From positions 784,294 through 848,293 of the forward strand of contig NZ_AZFT01000053.1 of assembly GCF_001434405.1 (NCBI RefSeq): DNA of 64,000 nucleotides. The letters are read 5' to 3'. A program made the position numbers and the translations under genes. Positions 1 to 6,804 of this stretch are shown in pieces (position 1 is the first letter of the stretch; the number at the start of each line of letters is the position of its first letter). The notes under the pieces were generated by a model. The model saw only the letters and a program-made list of their open reading frames with translations, did no database searches and was not told the origin of the DNA. This DNA comes from Ligilactobacillus apodemi DSM 16634 = JCM 16172 (GTDB lineage: Bacteria > Bacillota > Bacilli > Lactobacillales > Lactobacillaceae).

Positions 1-34
1 TGCGATAAAATTCCTGCTATGCTATAAATACAAT

Positions 35-65
35 ACCAGCTAAAGATAGCTAGTCTTTAGCTGGT
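35..65 (+). other. 5' stem-loop upstream of small toxin-like ORF
   Basis: A perfect 12-bp stem (35-46 with 54-65) closes a 7-nt loop. It follows a TGC-TATAAA extended -10-like box near 19-27, so it would lie at the 5' end of a rightward RNA. No T-run follows, so it is not a terminator. Stable 5' stems are common on type I toxin mRNAs, which fits the small ORF and antisense RNA downstream. Confidence 0.4.
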
Positions 66-165
66 AACCTAGTGGAAATAGTTGGGAGTTATAGCCCGTT
101 TTTTCAAGTGATCACACAGGAGGGGGCTGCTCATAACATGAAACTATTTAGAAAGGTTAAGGGAT

Positions 166-273
166 ATGACAATCGCCTTTATTATCCTGGCGGTCGGAAA
201 ATGCTCCATTGATTTGATGATCGCATGCAGAATATATAAAAAGACTAACCACGATTTCAAAGATCGCGATTAG
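166..273 (+). CDS. Candidate 35-aa hydrophobic peptide, type I toxin-like
   Basis: This ORF starts at ATG 166 and encodes a 35-residue peptide. Residues 2-21 are mostly hydrophobic and the tail is charged (KKTNHDFKDRD), the general build of membrane-acting type I toxins. Its 3' end is covered by a convergent minus-strand RNA with its own promoter and terminator. An AAAGG at 152-156 is a weak SD. A second ORF, 138-213, overlaps it in another frame and lies downstream of a strong AGGAGG (118-123), but at 14 nt, which is long. I do not recognise the peptide as a named toxin family; it has a Lys at residue 12 and an Asp at 16 inside the hydrophobic stretch, so it may be degraded. The toxin role is inferred from architecture. 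Confidence 0.4.
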   Translation: MTIAFIILAVGKCSIDLMIACRIYKKTNHDFKDRD

Positions 274-342
274 TCCTAACCCTTAAACTCTCGAACCACA
301 TCGGGGGCTGATAGTTGGTGGCTATCAGTCCCTTATTCGTAT
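232..342 (-). ncRNA. Antisense RNA, putative antitoxin of the 166-273 ORF
   Basis: A leftward promoter-like TATAAT (356-351) precedes about 110 nt with no ORF. The RNA would hold a 5' hairpin (CTGATAG paired with CTATCAG, about 306-327) and end in a strong intrinsic terminator: a stem over 243-275 followed on the minus strand by CTTTTTATAT. It overlaps the last third of the small plus-strand ORF tail to tail. This is the txpA/ratA or fst/RNAII arrangement. The transcription unit is read from sequence; the antitoxin role is inferred. Confidence 0.45.
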
Positions 343-391
343 CTAAGTATATTATATTTAATATACGAATGCAAGTAAGGAGTTATCACCA

Positions 392-580
392 ATGACAATG
401 AAAACGACCAAGGCGCAACGTGACGCCTCTAATCGCTGGAACGAGAAGAACAAAGTACGCAAATACTATCTTGCTAAAAGATCCATGGCACGCAGTTACT
501 GCAGAGTAGCCACCAAAAAAGGCTTAGAAGCATTGATCGCATTTGCTAACGAGAAACTGGCCGAACGCTTTCCAGAATGA
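392..580 (+). CDS. Small basic protein of mobile-element type, unknown function
   Basis: A 62-aa protein rich in Lys and Arg, with AAGGAG 8 nt before the ATG. The core reads as TKAQRDASNRWNEKNK followed by a YLAKRSMARSY segment. That resembles short proteins of unknown function seen on Gram-positive plasmids and integrative elements, where an R-S-x-A-R-S segment follows an NxKN motif. The charge suggests nucleic acid binding, but no helix-turn-helix is evident and I assign no function. The promoter region (341-366) is nearly palindromic and overlaps the leftward promoter of the antisense RNA, so the two units are divergent. It ends in a bidirectional hairpin at 586-613. It sits in accessory DNA beside core gene mvaS. 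Confidence 0.6.
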   Translation: MTMKTTKAQRDASNRWNEKNKVRKYYLAKRSMARSYCRVATKKGLEALIAFANEKLAERFPE

Positions 581-582
581 GC

Positions 583-646
583 AAAAAGCCCCCTGCACGA
601 TCGCAAGGGGCTTCTTAGCAAGTTCCACTTTTTGGAACTCATGTTA
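583..646 (-). ncRNA. Short minus-strand RNA-like unit (unit 3)
   Basis: An extended -10 (TGA-TATAAT, 660-652) is followed by about 62 nt containing a 5' hairpin (AGTTCCA with TGGAACT, 621-639) and a terminator with stem AAGCCCC/GGGGCTT and a T-run at 587-583. The upper stem and loop read CTTGCGATCGTGCA, identical to the neighbouring unit at 713-786. It is convergent with the 392-580 gene and shares its terminator, so it would be antisense to that mRNA's 3' end. Confidence 0.4.
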
Positions 647-712
647 AACGTATTATATCACTTCTTAGGGATGCACATTGTCCAATTGTGGGTAATCACA
701 TCCCAACGTTGC

Positions 713-786
713 AAATAAAAACGCCTTGCACGATCGCAAGACGCTAAAGAACTGTTTAGGCTGTAAGTAATCAATGAGAAACCCTG
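713..786 (-). ncRNA. Short minus-strand RNA-like unit (unit 2)
   Basis: An extended -10 (TGTGA-TATAAT, 801-792) is followed by about 74 nt ending in a GC-rich terminator hairpin at 721-745 with a T-rich tail (GTTTTTATTT). The loop-proximal CTTGCGATCGTGCA is shared with unit 3. No ORF of note lies inside it. Promoter plus terminator with nothing coding between them suggests a small RNA. Confidence 0.4.
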
Positions 787-808
787 CAAATATTATATCA
801 CACATTAC

Positions 809-869
809 TAAATAAAAAGCTCTCTGGTGCCCGTAGACGATCCAGAGAGTGGCTAACCTTGTTCGATTG
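809..869 (-). ncRNA. Short minus-strand RNA-like unit (unit 1)
   Basis: A TGA-TATACT box (884-876) precedes about 60 nt ending in a terminator with a CTCTCTGG/CCAGAGAG stem (819-850) and a CTTTTTATTT tail. The loop again contains GATCGT. The -10 of unit 2 follows directly, giving a head-to-tail array of short units. Confidence 0.35.
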
Positions 870-893
870 ACTCTTAGTATATCAGATATGGGC

Positions 894-925
894 AAAATAA
901 AAAAGCGCTGGAATTTCCAACGCTT
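894..925 (-). terminator. Intrinsic terminator after the 1033-1539 gene
   Basis: The minus strand forms an AGCGTTGG/CCAGCGCT-type stem with one mismatch, followed by TTTTTTATTTT. It lies about 110 nt downstream of the leftward gene at 1033-1539, with GC-rich, hairpin-prone sequence (about 955-1000) in between. Confidence 0.6.
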
Positions 926-1032
926 GAGATCTTGCACTATTCTAAACCACCTAGCCCAAATTTGAGGATCTCCCTAGGGTCTCCTTTCGGTCTCTTTTAA
1001 ACTATTTTTATCTACTCTCTTTTAATAATCTG

Positions 1033-1539
1033 CTAAAGAGCTTTACTTAAAAGCCTTATATCACACGGGAACAAGTGTGCGTGTGATCTCCGAAAAATAA
1101 TTCTAAACTCTGCTTGCCTAACGTTATTGCTGGGCAATTCATTAAAAAAGTAAACATAATAAGTGGTCTTTTTACGATAAATCGCAAAATACTTATACAC
1201 CCTAATATCTTCAGCCTTAAAAATCCCTTGCTCGACCAAAAAACTACATTCACCAGCACAAATCCCTAACAATAAATGTGCCATAAAGGGCTTATGTGCT
1301 AGAAAAATTTGCTCTAAGAAATCAAACGTGACTAAAAGTGTATTTTCAAATAGTTTATTGGCAGTATTTTGCGAACGTGCGGTATATTTTGTATTTACGA
1401 CTTGCTTACACTTAGAGAACGGGTAAAGCTCGCATTTAGCGATAAATTCTTGAATGACCCCCATGCTTAACGCCAGATAACGATCGACAATTTTTTGCGT
1501 ATCTTGAGATAATGTAATTACTTTATTTGAGTTATACAT
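1033..1539 (-). CDS. Orphan hypothetical protein, 168 aa
   Basis: I do not recognise this protein. It is 168 aa, has no signal peptide and contains several Cys (four within residues 36-97) and many aromatic residues. Residues about 70-100 are hydrophobic (FDFLEQIFLAHKPFMAHLLLGI), which could be a buried helix or a membrane segment. The C-terminal half (YKYFAIYRKKTTYYVYFFNEL) looks like beta strands. The start is supported by GGAAAGGAAG 8 nt upstream of the ATG. It stands alone in accessory DNA between the RNA-like units and the core gene mvaS, with its own promoter-like TATAGT box near 1565-1575 and a terminator at 894-925. Coding is supported by length, the SD and flanking signals, not by homology. 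Confidence 0.6.
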   Translation of the reverse strand: MYNSNKVITLSQDTQKIVDRYLALSMGVIQEFIAKCELYPFSKCKQVVNTKYTARSQNTANKLFENTLLVTFDFLEQIFLAHKPFMAHLLLGICAGECSFLVEQGIFKAEDIRVYKYFAIYRKKTTYYVYFFNELPSNNVRQAEFRIIFRRSHAHLFPCDIRLLSKAL

Positions 1540-1601
1540 AATTTATCTTCCTTTCCTCGGTATACTATATAAGTACGCAAAAAATAGCGAATTATTTTTT
1601 T

Positions 1602-1639
1602 TTCAAAAAAAAAAATGCTTACGCGATTTGGTAAGCATT
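1602..1639 (-). terminator. Intrinsic terminator of mvaS
   Basis: The stem AATGCTTAC/GTAAGCATT (1615-1639) is followed on the minus strand by a run of eleven T, just past the mvaS stop codon. Confidence 0.9.
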
Positions 1640-1650
1640 CTTTTTGATAA

Positions 1651-2811
1651 TTATTTCTTTTGATATTGCCGTTTAAAATCTTTTATTCCTGTTAAAACAT
1701 ATGTTGCTGGATCTGAAGTTGTATCTAAAGTACGATTTTTTTCATTTGTCAAAACCGAATTAAACAGCTTTTCATATTCTGCTACACTGACCTCTTGTCG
1801 TTTATTGAGCAGTGAGGTTGTTTTATTTGTTAAATGTTGCCGATAATTTTCTTGCAAGATCCCCGAGAAAAATTCACCTTGAGCACCAGAGCCATAACTA
1901 AACAGCCCTAAACGATCACCCGCCTGTAAATTATCACTATTTTCTAACAGTGATAATAGGCTTAAATAAAGCGAACCCGTATAAAGATTTCCAGTCAATT
2001 TATTATACTTACGACTTGCTTCAAATTCATTAAAGTACTTTGTTGCTTGCGTAGGATCAATGTTTTCTACTGCCAGTCTTAGTGCTTTTAGCCCTTGTTT
2101 AGTATAAGGTAAGTGGAATAATAAGGCCGTAAAATCTCGTAAAGTAAGACCCGTTTGTTCTTGAAAGTCATGAAATACTTGTTCAAAAAATTCTAAATAT
2201 ACGTTCGCCGAATATTTGCCATCAACCATCGCTTCTGTTTGTGATAAAGGCCGCCAAAAGTCCATAATATCTTTAGCATAGTAAGAACTTGCATCTTCCA
2301 ATGCTAAAACGGCTGGATCAGCTGAGATTACCATTGCCACAGCTCCCCCACCTTGAGTTGGCTCTCCGGGTGTCTTTAAACCATAGCGCGCAATATCTGT
2401 TCCGATCACTAACGCTTTTTTATGCGGATTTAAGCTGATATGCCCCTTAGCAAGTTGGATACCTGCTGTTGCTGCATAACAAGCTTGCTTAAGTTCTAAT
2501 GTTCTAATATTGTGTTTTAAACCTAATAACTCACTAACATAAGCTGCACTAGACTTAGAATTGTCTACTCCCGACTCGGTTGCAACTAACACAAGATCAA
2601 TTTTTTCTTTATCTTCTTCGGTTAAGATCGTATCTGCTGCATTAGCTGCTAAAGTCACTGCATCTTGCGTTGGTGGAATAACCGCCATTTTTTCTTGTCC
2701 GATCCCAATCAAATATTTATTAGGATCTTCATTACGTTTTTTCGCTAGCTTAGCCATATCTACATATAAATGTGAGGTATAAAAACCAATTTTATCTATT
2801 CCTATTTTCAT
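1651..2811 (-). CDS. mvaS: Hydroxymethylglutaryl-CoA synthase
   Basis: This enzyme condenses acetyl-CoA with acetoacetyl-CoA to HMG-CoA, the first committed step of the mevalonate route to isoprenoids such as undecaprenyl phosphate. The 386-aa length is usual for bacterial MvaS. The catalytic triad falls exactly where Enterococcus MvaS has it: Glu79 (ATESG), Cys111 (KQACYAATAG) and His233 (LFHLPYTKQG). The GEPTQGGGAVAM glycine motif is intact. The ATG at 2811 gives the family's usual N terminus (MKIGIDKIGF). It is monocistronic, divergent from acyP, and ends in a strong terminator. Its leader is odd: the SD GAAAGGTG lies 33 nt upstream, a 6-bp hairpin occupies the gap, and an 11-codon upstream ORF stops 7 nt before the ATG. 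Confidence 0.97.
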   Translation of the reverse strand: MKIGIDKIGFYTSHLYVDMAKLAKKRNEDPNKYLIGIGQEKMAVIPPTQDAVTLAANAADTILTEEDKEKIDLVLVATESGVDNSKSSAAYVSELLGLKHNIRTLELKQACYAATAGIQLAKGHISLNPHKKALVIGTDIARYGLKTPGEPTQGGGAVAMVISADPAVLALEDASSYYAKDIMDFWRPLSQTEAMVDGKYSANVYLEFFEQVFHDFQEQTGLTLRDFTALLFHLPYTKQGLKALRLAVENIDPTQATKYFNEFEASRKYNKLTGNLYTGSLYLSLLSLLENSDNLQAGDRLGLFSYGSGAQGEFFSGILQENYRQHLTNKTTSLLNKRQEVSVAEYEKLFNSVLTNEKNRTLDTTSDPATYVLTGIKDFKRQYQKK

Positions 2812-2818
2812 AATTTTG

Positions 2819-2854
2819 TTACATCATGCCCAATTTTACATGATCACCTTTCAT
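2819..2854 (-). CDS. 11-codon upstream ORF in the mvaS leader
   Basis: The ORF ATG 2854 to TAA 2819 encodes MKGDHVKLGMM. It is preceded by GGATAGGT (2868-2861) at a good 6-7 nt spacing. It covers the mvaS SD and the leader hairpin, and its stop lies 7 nt before the mvaS ATG, so termination and re-initiation or stem melting could couple it to mvaS. Translation is inferred from the SD and position only. Confidence 0.4.
   Translation of the reverse strand: MKGDHVKLGMM
2823..2852 (-). promoter_or_regulatory. SD - stem - start module of mvaS
   Basis: GAAAGGTG (2852-2845) is followed at once by a perfect hairpin, ATCATG (2844-2839) with CATGAT (2828-2823) around a 10-nt loop, then 11 nt to the ATG at 2811. 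Linear spacing is 33 nt; with the hairpin folded it is about 11-13 nt. Confidence 0.5.
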
Positions 2855-2873
2855 ATAATTACCTATCCAGTTT

Positions 2874-2940
2874 AACGAAGAATTCTTCGTTTCGCAAATT
2901 CGAGTATCCAGTAGTATAATTAAACTATAAAATTTTTCAA
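2874..2940. promoter_or_regulatory. Divergent mvaS/acyP promoters with 18-bp palindrome
   Basis: Rightward: -35 TTCGCA (2891-2896) and -10 TATAAT (2915-2920) for acyP. Leftward: -35 TTGAAA (2940-2935) and -10 TATACT (2918-2913) for mvaS, with overlapping -10 boxes. A perfect 18-bp palindrome AACGAAGAATTCTTCGTT (2874-2891) touches the acyP -35 and lies about +20 of mvaS, a likely operator site for both genes. Confidence 0.55.
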
Positions 2941-2954
2941 AGGTGGGATATTTT

Positions 2955-3230
2955 ATGGCAGCAGTTAGTTTAGAAGTTTATGGTATTGTTCAAGGTGTTG
3001 GTTTTCGTTACACGACTAAAATTCTAGCCGATCAAATCGGCATCGTCGGTAAGGTGTTAAATCGAAGTGATGGTTCAGTTTATATTGAAGCTCAAGGACC
3101 ATCGGAAAAATTAGCTGCTTTTATTGAAGGCGTCAAAGCTTCACCAAGCCCTGCTGGACGAGTTGATCGCGTCGCTATCCATTCCATCCCTGAAAACAGT
3201 TACACTCGTTTCAACGTTATGTATGAATAA
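2955..3230 (+). CDS. acyP: Acylphosphatase
   Basis: Acylphosphatase hydrolyses the carboxyl-phosphate bond of small acyl phosphates. The 91-aa protein is one ferredoxin-like alpha/beta domain with the signature VQGVGFR (residues 12-18), where Arg18 binds phosphate, and the catalytic Asn36 in GKVLNRSDGSV. The usual Trp or Tyr before V-x-N is Lys here. I start at ATG 2955, 8 nt after AGGTGGG. A GTG at 2943 lies inside that SD and is less likely. It is divergent from mvaS and followed by its own terminator and by yidC, an acyP-yidC order often seen in lactobacilli. The physiological substrate is not known for most bacterial members. Confidence 0.93.
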   Translation: MAAVSLEVYGIVQGVGFRYTTKILADQIGIVGKVLNRSDGSVYIEAQGPSEKLAAFIEGVKASPSPAGRVDRVAIHSIPENSYTRFNVMYE

Positions 3231-3236
3231 ACTTTC

Positions 3237-3263
3237 AAGGCGAGAACTTGCTCGCCTTTTATT
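3237..3263 (+). terminator. Intrinsic terminator after acyP
   Basis: An 8-bp stem, AAGGCGAG (3237-3244) with CTCGCCTT (3251-3258), is followed by TTTTATTT. Confidence 0.8.
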
Positions 3264-3276
3264 TATGCGTGCTCCA

Positions 3277-3305
3277 TTGAAATATCATTAGTTTTCAAGT
3301 ATAGT
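3277..3305 (+). promoter_or_regulatory. yidC promoter
   Basis: -35 TTGAAA (3277-3282), a 17-nt spacer and -10 TATAGT (3300-3305) lie between the acyP terminator and yidC, giving yidC its own promoter. Confidence 0.6.
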
Positions 3306-3345
3306 TAATATCGAACTTATACACATAAGCGAAAGGAATTGACAA

Positions 3346-4266
3346 ATGAAAAATAAGAAATTATTGGCTACTTTAGCTATTCTTTCTTCCGCCACAGTAT
3401 TTTTAAGTGGTTGTGTTCAAAGAACATCTTCTGGTAAGCCTTATGGTTGGGTATATGAAAATATGGCCGTACCTACCCAACATTTACTGATGGGGCTTTC
3501 ACAAATTTTAGGCAATAGTTTAGGTTGGGCTATCATTGCAATTACATTTATTGTTCGGTTGCTTTTAATGCCCGTTATGCTTAAACAATCTAAAAATGCC
3601 ACGATCCAACAAGAAAAGATGGCTCACATCAAGCCTCTGATGGAAGATATCTCTAAGCGCCAAAAAGAAGCTTCTAGTGATGAAGAAAGAATGGCGATCA
3701 ACCAAGAGATGTTACAACTTTATCGTGACAATAATATTTCCATGACTGGTGGGATCGGTTGTTTACCACTCTTGATCCAAATGCCGATTTTTGCAGCTCT
3801 TTATGCCGCAATTCAATACTCACCAGAATTATCTAGTTCTTATTTTTATGGAATCAACCTAGGTCAAAGAAGCTTTGCGTTAGTTGTTTTATCCTTTGTG
3901 ATCTATGCTTTACAAGGCTGGCTTTCGACCCTTGGTTTACCCGAAGCACAAAAAGCTCAAATGAGACAAATGATGATCATTAGTCCTGTAATGATCACGG
4001 TTATGACCTATGTTTCCCCTGCTGGATTAGGCTTATATTTCTTTGTTGGTGGGGTCTTTGCATGTTTACAAACTTTGATAATCAATTACATGCGTCCACG
4101 TATCAGACAAGAAATTGCGGCTGAAATGAAGAAAAATCCGCCTAAAAAACCAACACCAACTCCTGTAAAAGCCACAGAAAAAACTACTGCTGAAAGTACA
4201 GCTGACAATACAGCTACTTCAGCTAAGAAAAAGCGCAACGCAGGAAAACAACACCGAAATAAGTAA
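3346..4266 (+). CDS. yidC: Membrane protein insertase, YidC/OxaA type lipoprotein
   Basis: YidC inserts membrane proteins into the cytoplasmic membrane, alone or with SecYEG. The 306-aa protein has a lipoprotein signal peptide with lipobox LSGC (Cys23), which is typical of Gram-positive YidC paralogues. A conserved hydrophobic core of about five membrane segments follows, including the family segment GCLPLLIQMPIFAALYAAI. The conserved Arg in the first core helix (AITFIVRLLLMPVML) is present and is the hydrophilic-groove residue. The tail from about residue 255 is Lys, Thr and Ala rich and very basic, as in ribosome-binding YidC2/OxaA2 forms. GAAAGGAATTGACAA precedes the ATG. It has its own promoter and a strong terminator. 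Confidence 0.95.
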   Translation: MKNKKLLATLAILSSATVFLSGCVQRTSSGKPYGWVYENMAVPTQHLLMGLSQILGNSLGWAIIAITFIVRLLLMPVMLKQSKNATIQQEKMAHIKPLMEDISKRQKEASSDEERMAINQEMLQLYRDNNISMTGGIGCLPLLIQMPIFAALYAAIQYSPELSSSYFYGINLGQRSFALVVLSFVIYALQGWLSTLGLPEAQKAQMRQMMIISPVMITVMTYVSPAGLGLYFFVGGVFACLQTLIINYMRPRIRQEIAAEMKKNPPKKPTPTPVKATEKTTAESTADNTATSAKKKRNAGKQHRNK

Positions 4267-4273
4267 TAAAAAC

Positions 4274-4318
4274 AAAGCACCTTTAAGTTGTGGAGCTACG
4301 ACTTAAAGGTGCTTTTAA
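4274..4318 (+). terminator. Intrinsic terminator after yidC
   Basis: A perfect 15-bp stem, AAAGCACCTTTAAGT (4274-4288) with its complement (4301-4315), is followed by TTTAATTT. Confidence 0.88.
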
Positions 4319-4325
4319 TTTAAAT

Positions 4326-4370
4326 AAAAAGTGGTGAAAAACATGCTGTTGCACTTTTTCACCACTTTTT
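4326..4370 (-). terminator. Intrinsic terminator of the two-component operon
   Basis: A perfect 16-bp stem, AAAAAGTGGTGAAAAA (4326-4341) with 4355-4370, becomes an A/T-tailed terminator on the minus strand just after the histidine kinase stop. Confidence 0.85.
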
Positions 4371-4377
4371 CTAGTTT

Positions 4378-5907
4378 TTATTTATTTTTAGAGTCATCTT
4401 TAGGTTTAGCTAATGGTAATGAGATCTTAAATAAAGATCCTTGGCCAACTGCACTTTCAACGATCAATTTACCATGATAACCTTCGATCAAGCGCCGAGC
4501 AATCGATAACCCCAGACCATTACCGCCTTTATCGCGACTCCGAGCTTTATCTACTCGATAGAAGCGATCAAAGATCCGTTTAATGTTTTCCTGAGAGATC
4601 CCCTCACCAAAATCTTGCACCACAATATCAATATCATTGATATTTTTCGACAATGTCAAATGTACTTCTTTGCGATCTTTTGAATATTTTACGGCATTAT
4701 CCATTAAAATAATCAGTACCTGTTCTAAATGATTGCGGTAAATTTGCACTTCTGCCTTATCGTTTAAATCATCATCCAATACAAAATTAAAATCTGGATG
4801 GATCATTTGGAAATTGTTAAAGACTTGCAAACCAACTTCTTTGGCATCAGTAATTTCTTTACCAAATTGGATTTCAACTTGTTCAGCCCTGGATAAATCA
4901 AGCATTTCTTGGACTAAACTCTTCATGCGACTTATTTCTTGCAACGAAGCATCGATCGACTCATCTAAGACAGCAGGGTCATTTTTCCCCCAGCGTTTCA
5001 ATAAGGATAAATGCCCTTGAATAACAGCAACTGGGGTCCGGAGTTCGTGCGAAACATCTTCCACAAATTGCTGTTGCTGCTCAACGTAACGTTGCATGCG
5101 GTCAAGCATTTTATTGAAAAGACGCCCTAGTTCGGCTAATTCATCTTCATGGGCAAATTCTGGCACACGAACATTGGCTAAAGCATCACTTTCATCATCG
5201 CCATTTATGATCCCGATCGTATTATTTATTGATTCGATCGGACGAAGCAAGAGCGATGATAAACCATAACTAAGTAAGGCGATCCCAATTGCGGCGATCA
5301 AACAAAATACTAAGAAAATCAAAGTTAATTTACGTCTTGTCTTATCATAATTCACTAAGTCATCAGTAACCTGTACATAACCAATAACTTGTTTATTACT
5401 TTTAGAAACAACTTTTTTACCTAGTACTAGCACACCAGAATTTTGGGTACGTTTGACAGTTGTTTCTTCAGTGATCTCTAAAGGATCAAATTTAACGGGG
5501 ACATCACGTGACGCAAATACCATCTCATTTGAAAGGTTATAAACACTCACACTGATATTTTCCCGTGTTAAGGCCGTATAAAAAGAACTCGAATATAATG
5601 TCTGTACTTCACGAATATTATGATCAGTGCGAACCTTTAAGCTCAGTGAATTTTCGGCACTATTTCGCGTAAGCTCTTTTGTATTTGTTGCCAAACTTTC
5701 GACTGCTGTTTCCAATGCTTCTTGGGCATAGCGCTTTTCTTGGTTCATCAATAATGTTGAAAAGCTTTGAAATAACAGTACTGAAAAGACTGCAAAAATT
5801 ACCAGAACCCCTATTCCAGTCCCAACAGACCACTTTAACTTTAAAGAAAAGAAACTTTTCTTAGTATTCTTTCTTTTTTTTACTTTATTCTTTTGTTTGA
5901 GCTTCAT
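4378..5907 (-). CDS. Sensor histidine kinase, ArlS-like
   Basis: This is the membrane sensor of a two-component system. It has a basic N terminus, a membrane helix at about residues 29-51, an extracytoplasmic domain of about 140 residues, a second helix at about 193-217 and a HAMP linker. A HisKA domain follows with phospho-acceptor His287 (FVEDVSHELRTPVAVIQGH). The HATPase domain has an N box (ILMDNAVKYS), a G1 box (VQDFGEGI), an F box (RIFDRFYRVDKARS) and a G2 box (GGNGLGLSIARRL). Its start overlaps the regulator stop by one base (TAATG), so the two are translationally coupled. Layout and the HisKA sequence resemble ArlS of staphylococci and CovS-like kinases of lactic acid bacteria. The signal sensed cannot be told from the sequence. 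Confidence 0.9.
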   Translation of the reverse strand: MKLKQKNKVKKRKNTKKSFFSLKLKWSVGTGIGVLVIFAVFSVLLFQSFSTLLMNQEKRYAQEALETAVESLATNTKELTRNSAENSLSLKVRTDHNIREVQTLYSSSFYTALTRENISVSVYNLSNEMVFASRDVPVKFDPLEITEETTVKRTQNSGVLVLGKKVVSKSNKQVIGYVQVTDDLVNYDKTRRKLTLIFLVFCLIAAIGIALLSYGLSSLLLRPIESINNTIGIINGDDESDALANVRVPEFAHEDELAELGRLFNKMLDRMQRYVEQQQQFVEDVSHELRTPVAVIQGHLSLLKRWGKNDPAVLDESIDASLQEISRMKSLVQEMLDLSRAEQVEIQFGKEITDAKEVGLQVFNNFQMIHPDFNFVLDDDLNDKAEVQIYRNHLEQVLIILMDNAVKYSKDRKEVHLTLSKNINDIDIVVQDFGEGISQENIKRIFDRFYRVDKARSRDKGGNGLGLSIARRLIEGYHGKLIVESAVGQGSLFKISLPLAKPKDDSKNK

Positions 5908-6593
5908 TACGAGCGCATTACATAGCCTGTTCCACGTACAGTTTGGATATAGCTATCTTCACCTGGACGATCGATCTTGTTGCGTAAATAGCGAATGTAA
6001 ACGTCAACCACATTCGTTTCAATTTGTGATTCATAACCCCAAACTTCTTTTAACAAGACATCACGTGCCAAAACAACATTCACATTTTCCATCAAAGTCA
6101 AAAGTAATTCATATTCACGCTTTGTCAATTCGATGATTTCATCACCGCGGCGAACGACCCGGTTTTCTTTTTCAATTACTAAATCACGATAACTTACCGT
6201 TGTTTGCTTGGAAGAGTTATATTCGCTTTCAAGATCTACCCGACGTAAAACTGCCCGCAAACGCGCTAATAATTCTTCGATAGCAAAAGGCTTGATGACA
6301 TAGTCGTCTGCACCATGATCCAAGCCCGATACACGGTCAATAACAGAATCGCGTGCAGTCATCATAATAATTGGTGTATTTTTAACTTGGCGTACACGGC
6401 GACATACTTCAAGACCATTTAAATCAGGAAGCATCAAATCAAGTAAAATAGCATCCCATTCGTCACTTAAAGCAACTTCTAGACCTGTACGGCCATCTTC
6501 GCAAACATAGGTCTCATACCCTTCATGTTTTAATTCAAGTTCTACAAAGTGAGATAAATTTGCTTCATCTTCAATGATAAGTATCTTACTCAT
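5907..6593 (-). CDS. Response regulator, OmpR/ArlR-like
   Basis: This 228-aa DNA-binding regulator is the partner of the kinase it overlaps. The receiver domain has the acidic pocket EDE (residues 8-10), phospho-acceptor Asp52 (LLDLMLPDL), the conserved Thr (MMTARD) and Lys in KPF. The C-terminal OmpR/PhoB winged helix shows LTKREYELLLTLMEN, the recognition region VDVYIRYLRNKID and the wing TVRGTGYVMR. AGGAG lies 9 nt before the ATG. A long upstream region carries an extended -10 (TGC-TATAAT, 6722-6714), so the leader is about 110 nt. Sequence and gene order resemble ArlR/CovR-type regulators; the regulon is unknown. Confidence 0.92.
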   Translation of the reverse strand: MSKILIIEDEANLSHFVELELKHEGYETYVCEDGRTGLEVALSDEWDAILLDLMLPDLNGLEVCRRVRQVKNTPIIMMTARDSVIDRVSGLDHGADDYVIKPFAIEELLARLRAVLRRVDLESEYNSSKQTTVSYRDLVIEKENRVVRRGDEIIELTKREYELLLTLMENVNVVLARDVLLKEVWGYESQIETNVVDVYIRYLRNKIDRPGEDSYIQTVRGTGYVMRS

Positions 6594-6713
6594 TTCTAAA
6601 CACTCCTATAATTTTTATTGTTATATTATTATTAATTACTTACTGTGACTAACTTTAATTTTAACATTAATGCAATCAATAAGTACACATGTATTTTACA
6701 TCAAGAAGAATTT

Positions 6714-6722
6714 ATTATAGCA
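6714..6722 (-). promoter_or_regulatory. Extended -10 promoter of the two-component operon
   Basis: On the minus strand TGC is followed directly by TATAAT, 120 nt upstream of the regulator start. A second AT-rich candidate lies nearer the gene. Confidence 0.45.
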
Positions 6723-6804
6723 TACTTACTGTTATACCGCTACCTGATAAACATATTCATTTTTTTATATAATATCAAGATACATACGAATTTATTAATC
6801 AATT

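Noticed and set aside
35-65. Hairpin as a terminator of an upstream gene
   Set aside because: The perfect stem has no T-run on either side; a 5' mRNA stem fits better.
665-937. 90-codon open frame on the minus strand
   Set aside because: It runs through several strong terminator hairpins and -10 boxes, has no SD, and its sequence is the RNA-unit array read by chance.
2943-3230. Longer acylphosphatase from GTG 2943
   Set aside because: The GTG lies within the SD of ATG 2955, which gives the family's usual N terminus.
4086-4280. 64-codon minus-strand frame over the yidC tail
   Set aside because: Mirror image of the Lys/Thr-rich YidC C terminus, overlapping a terminator.
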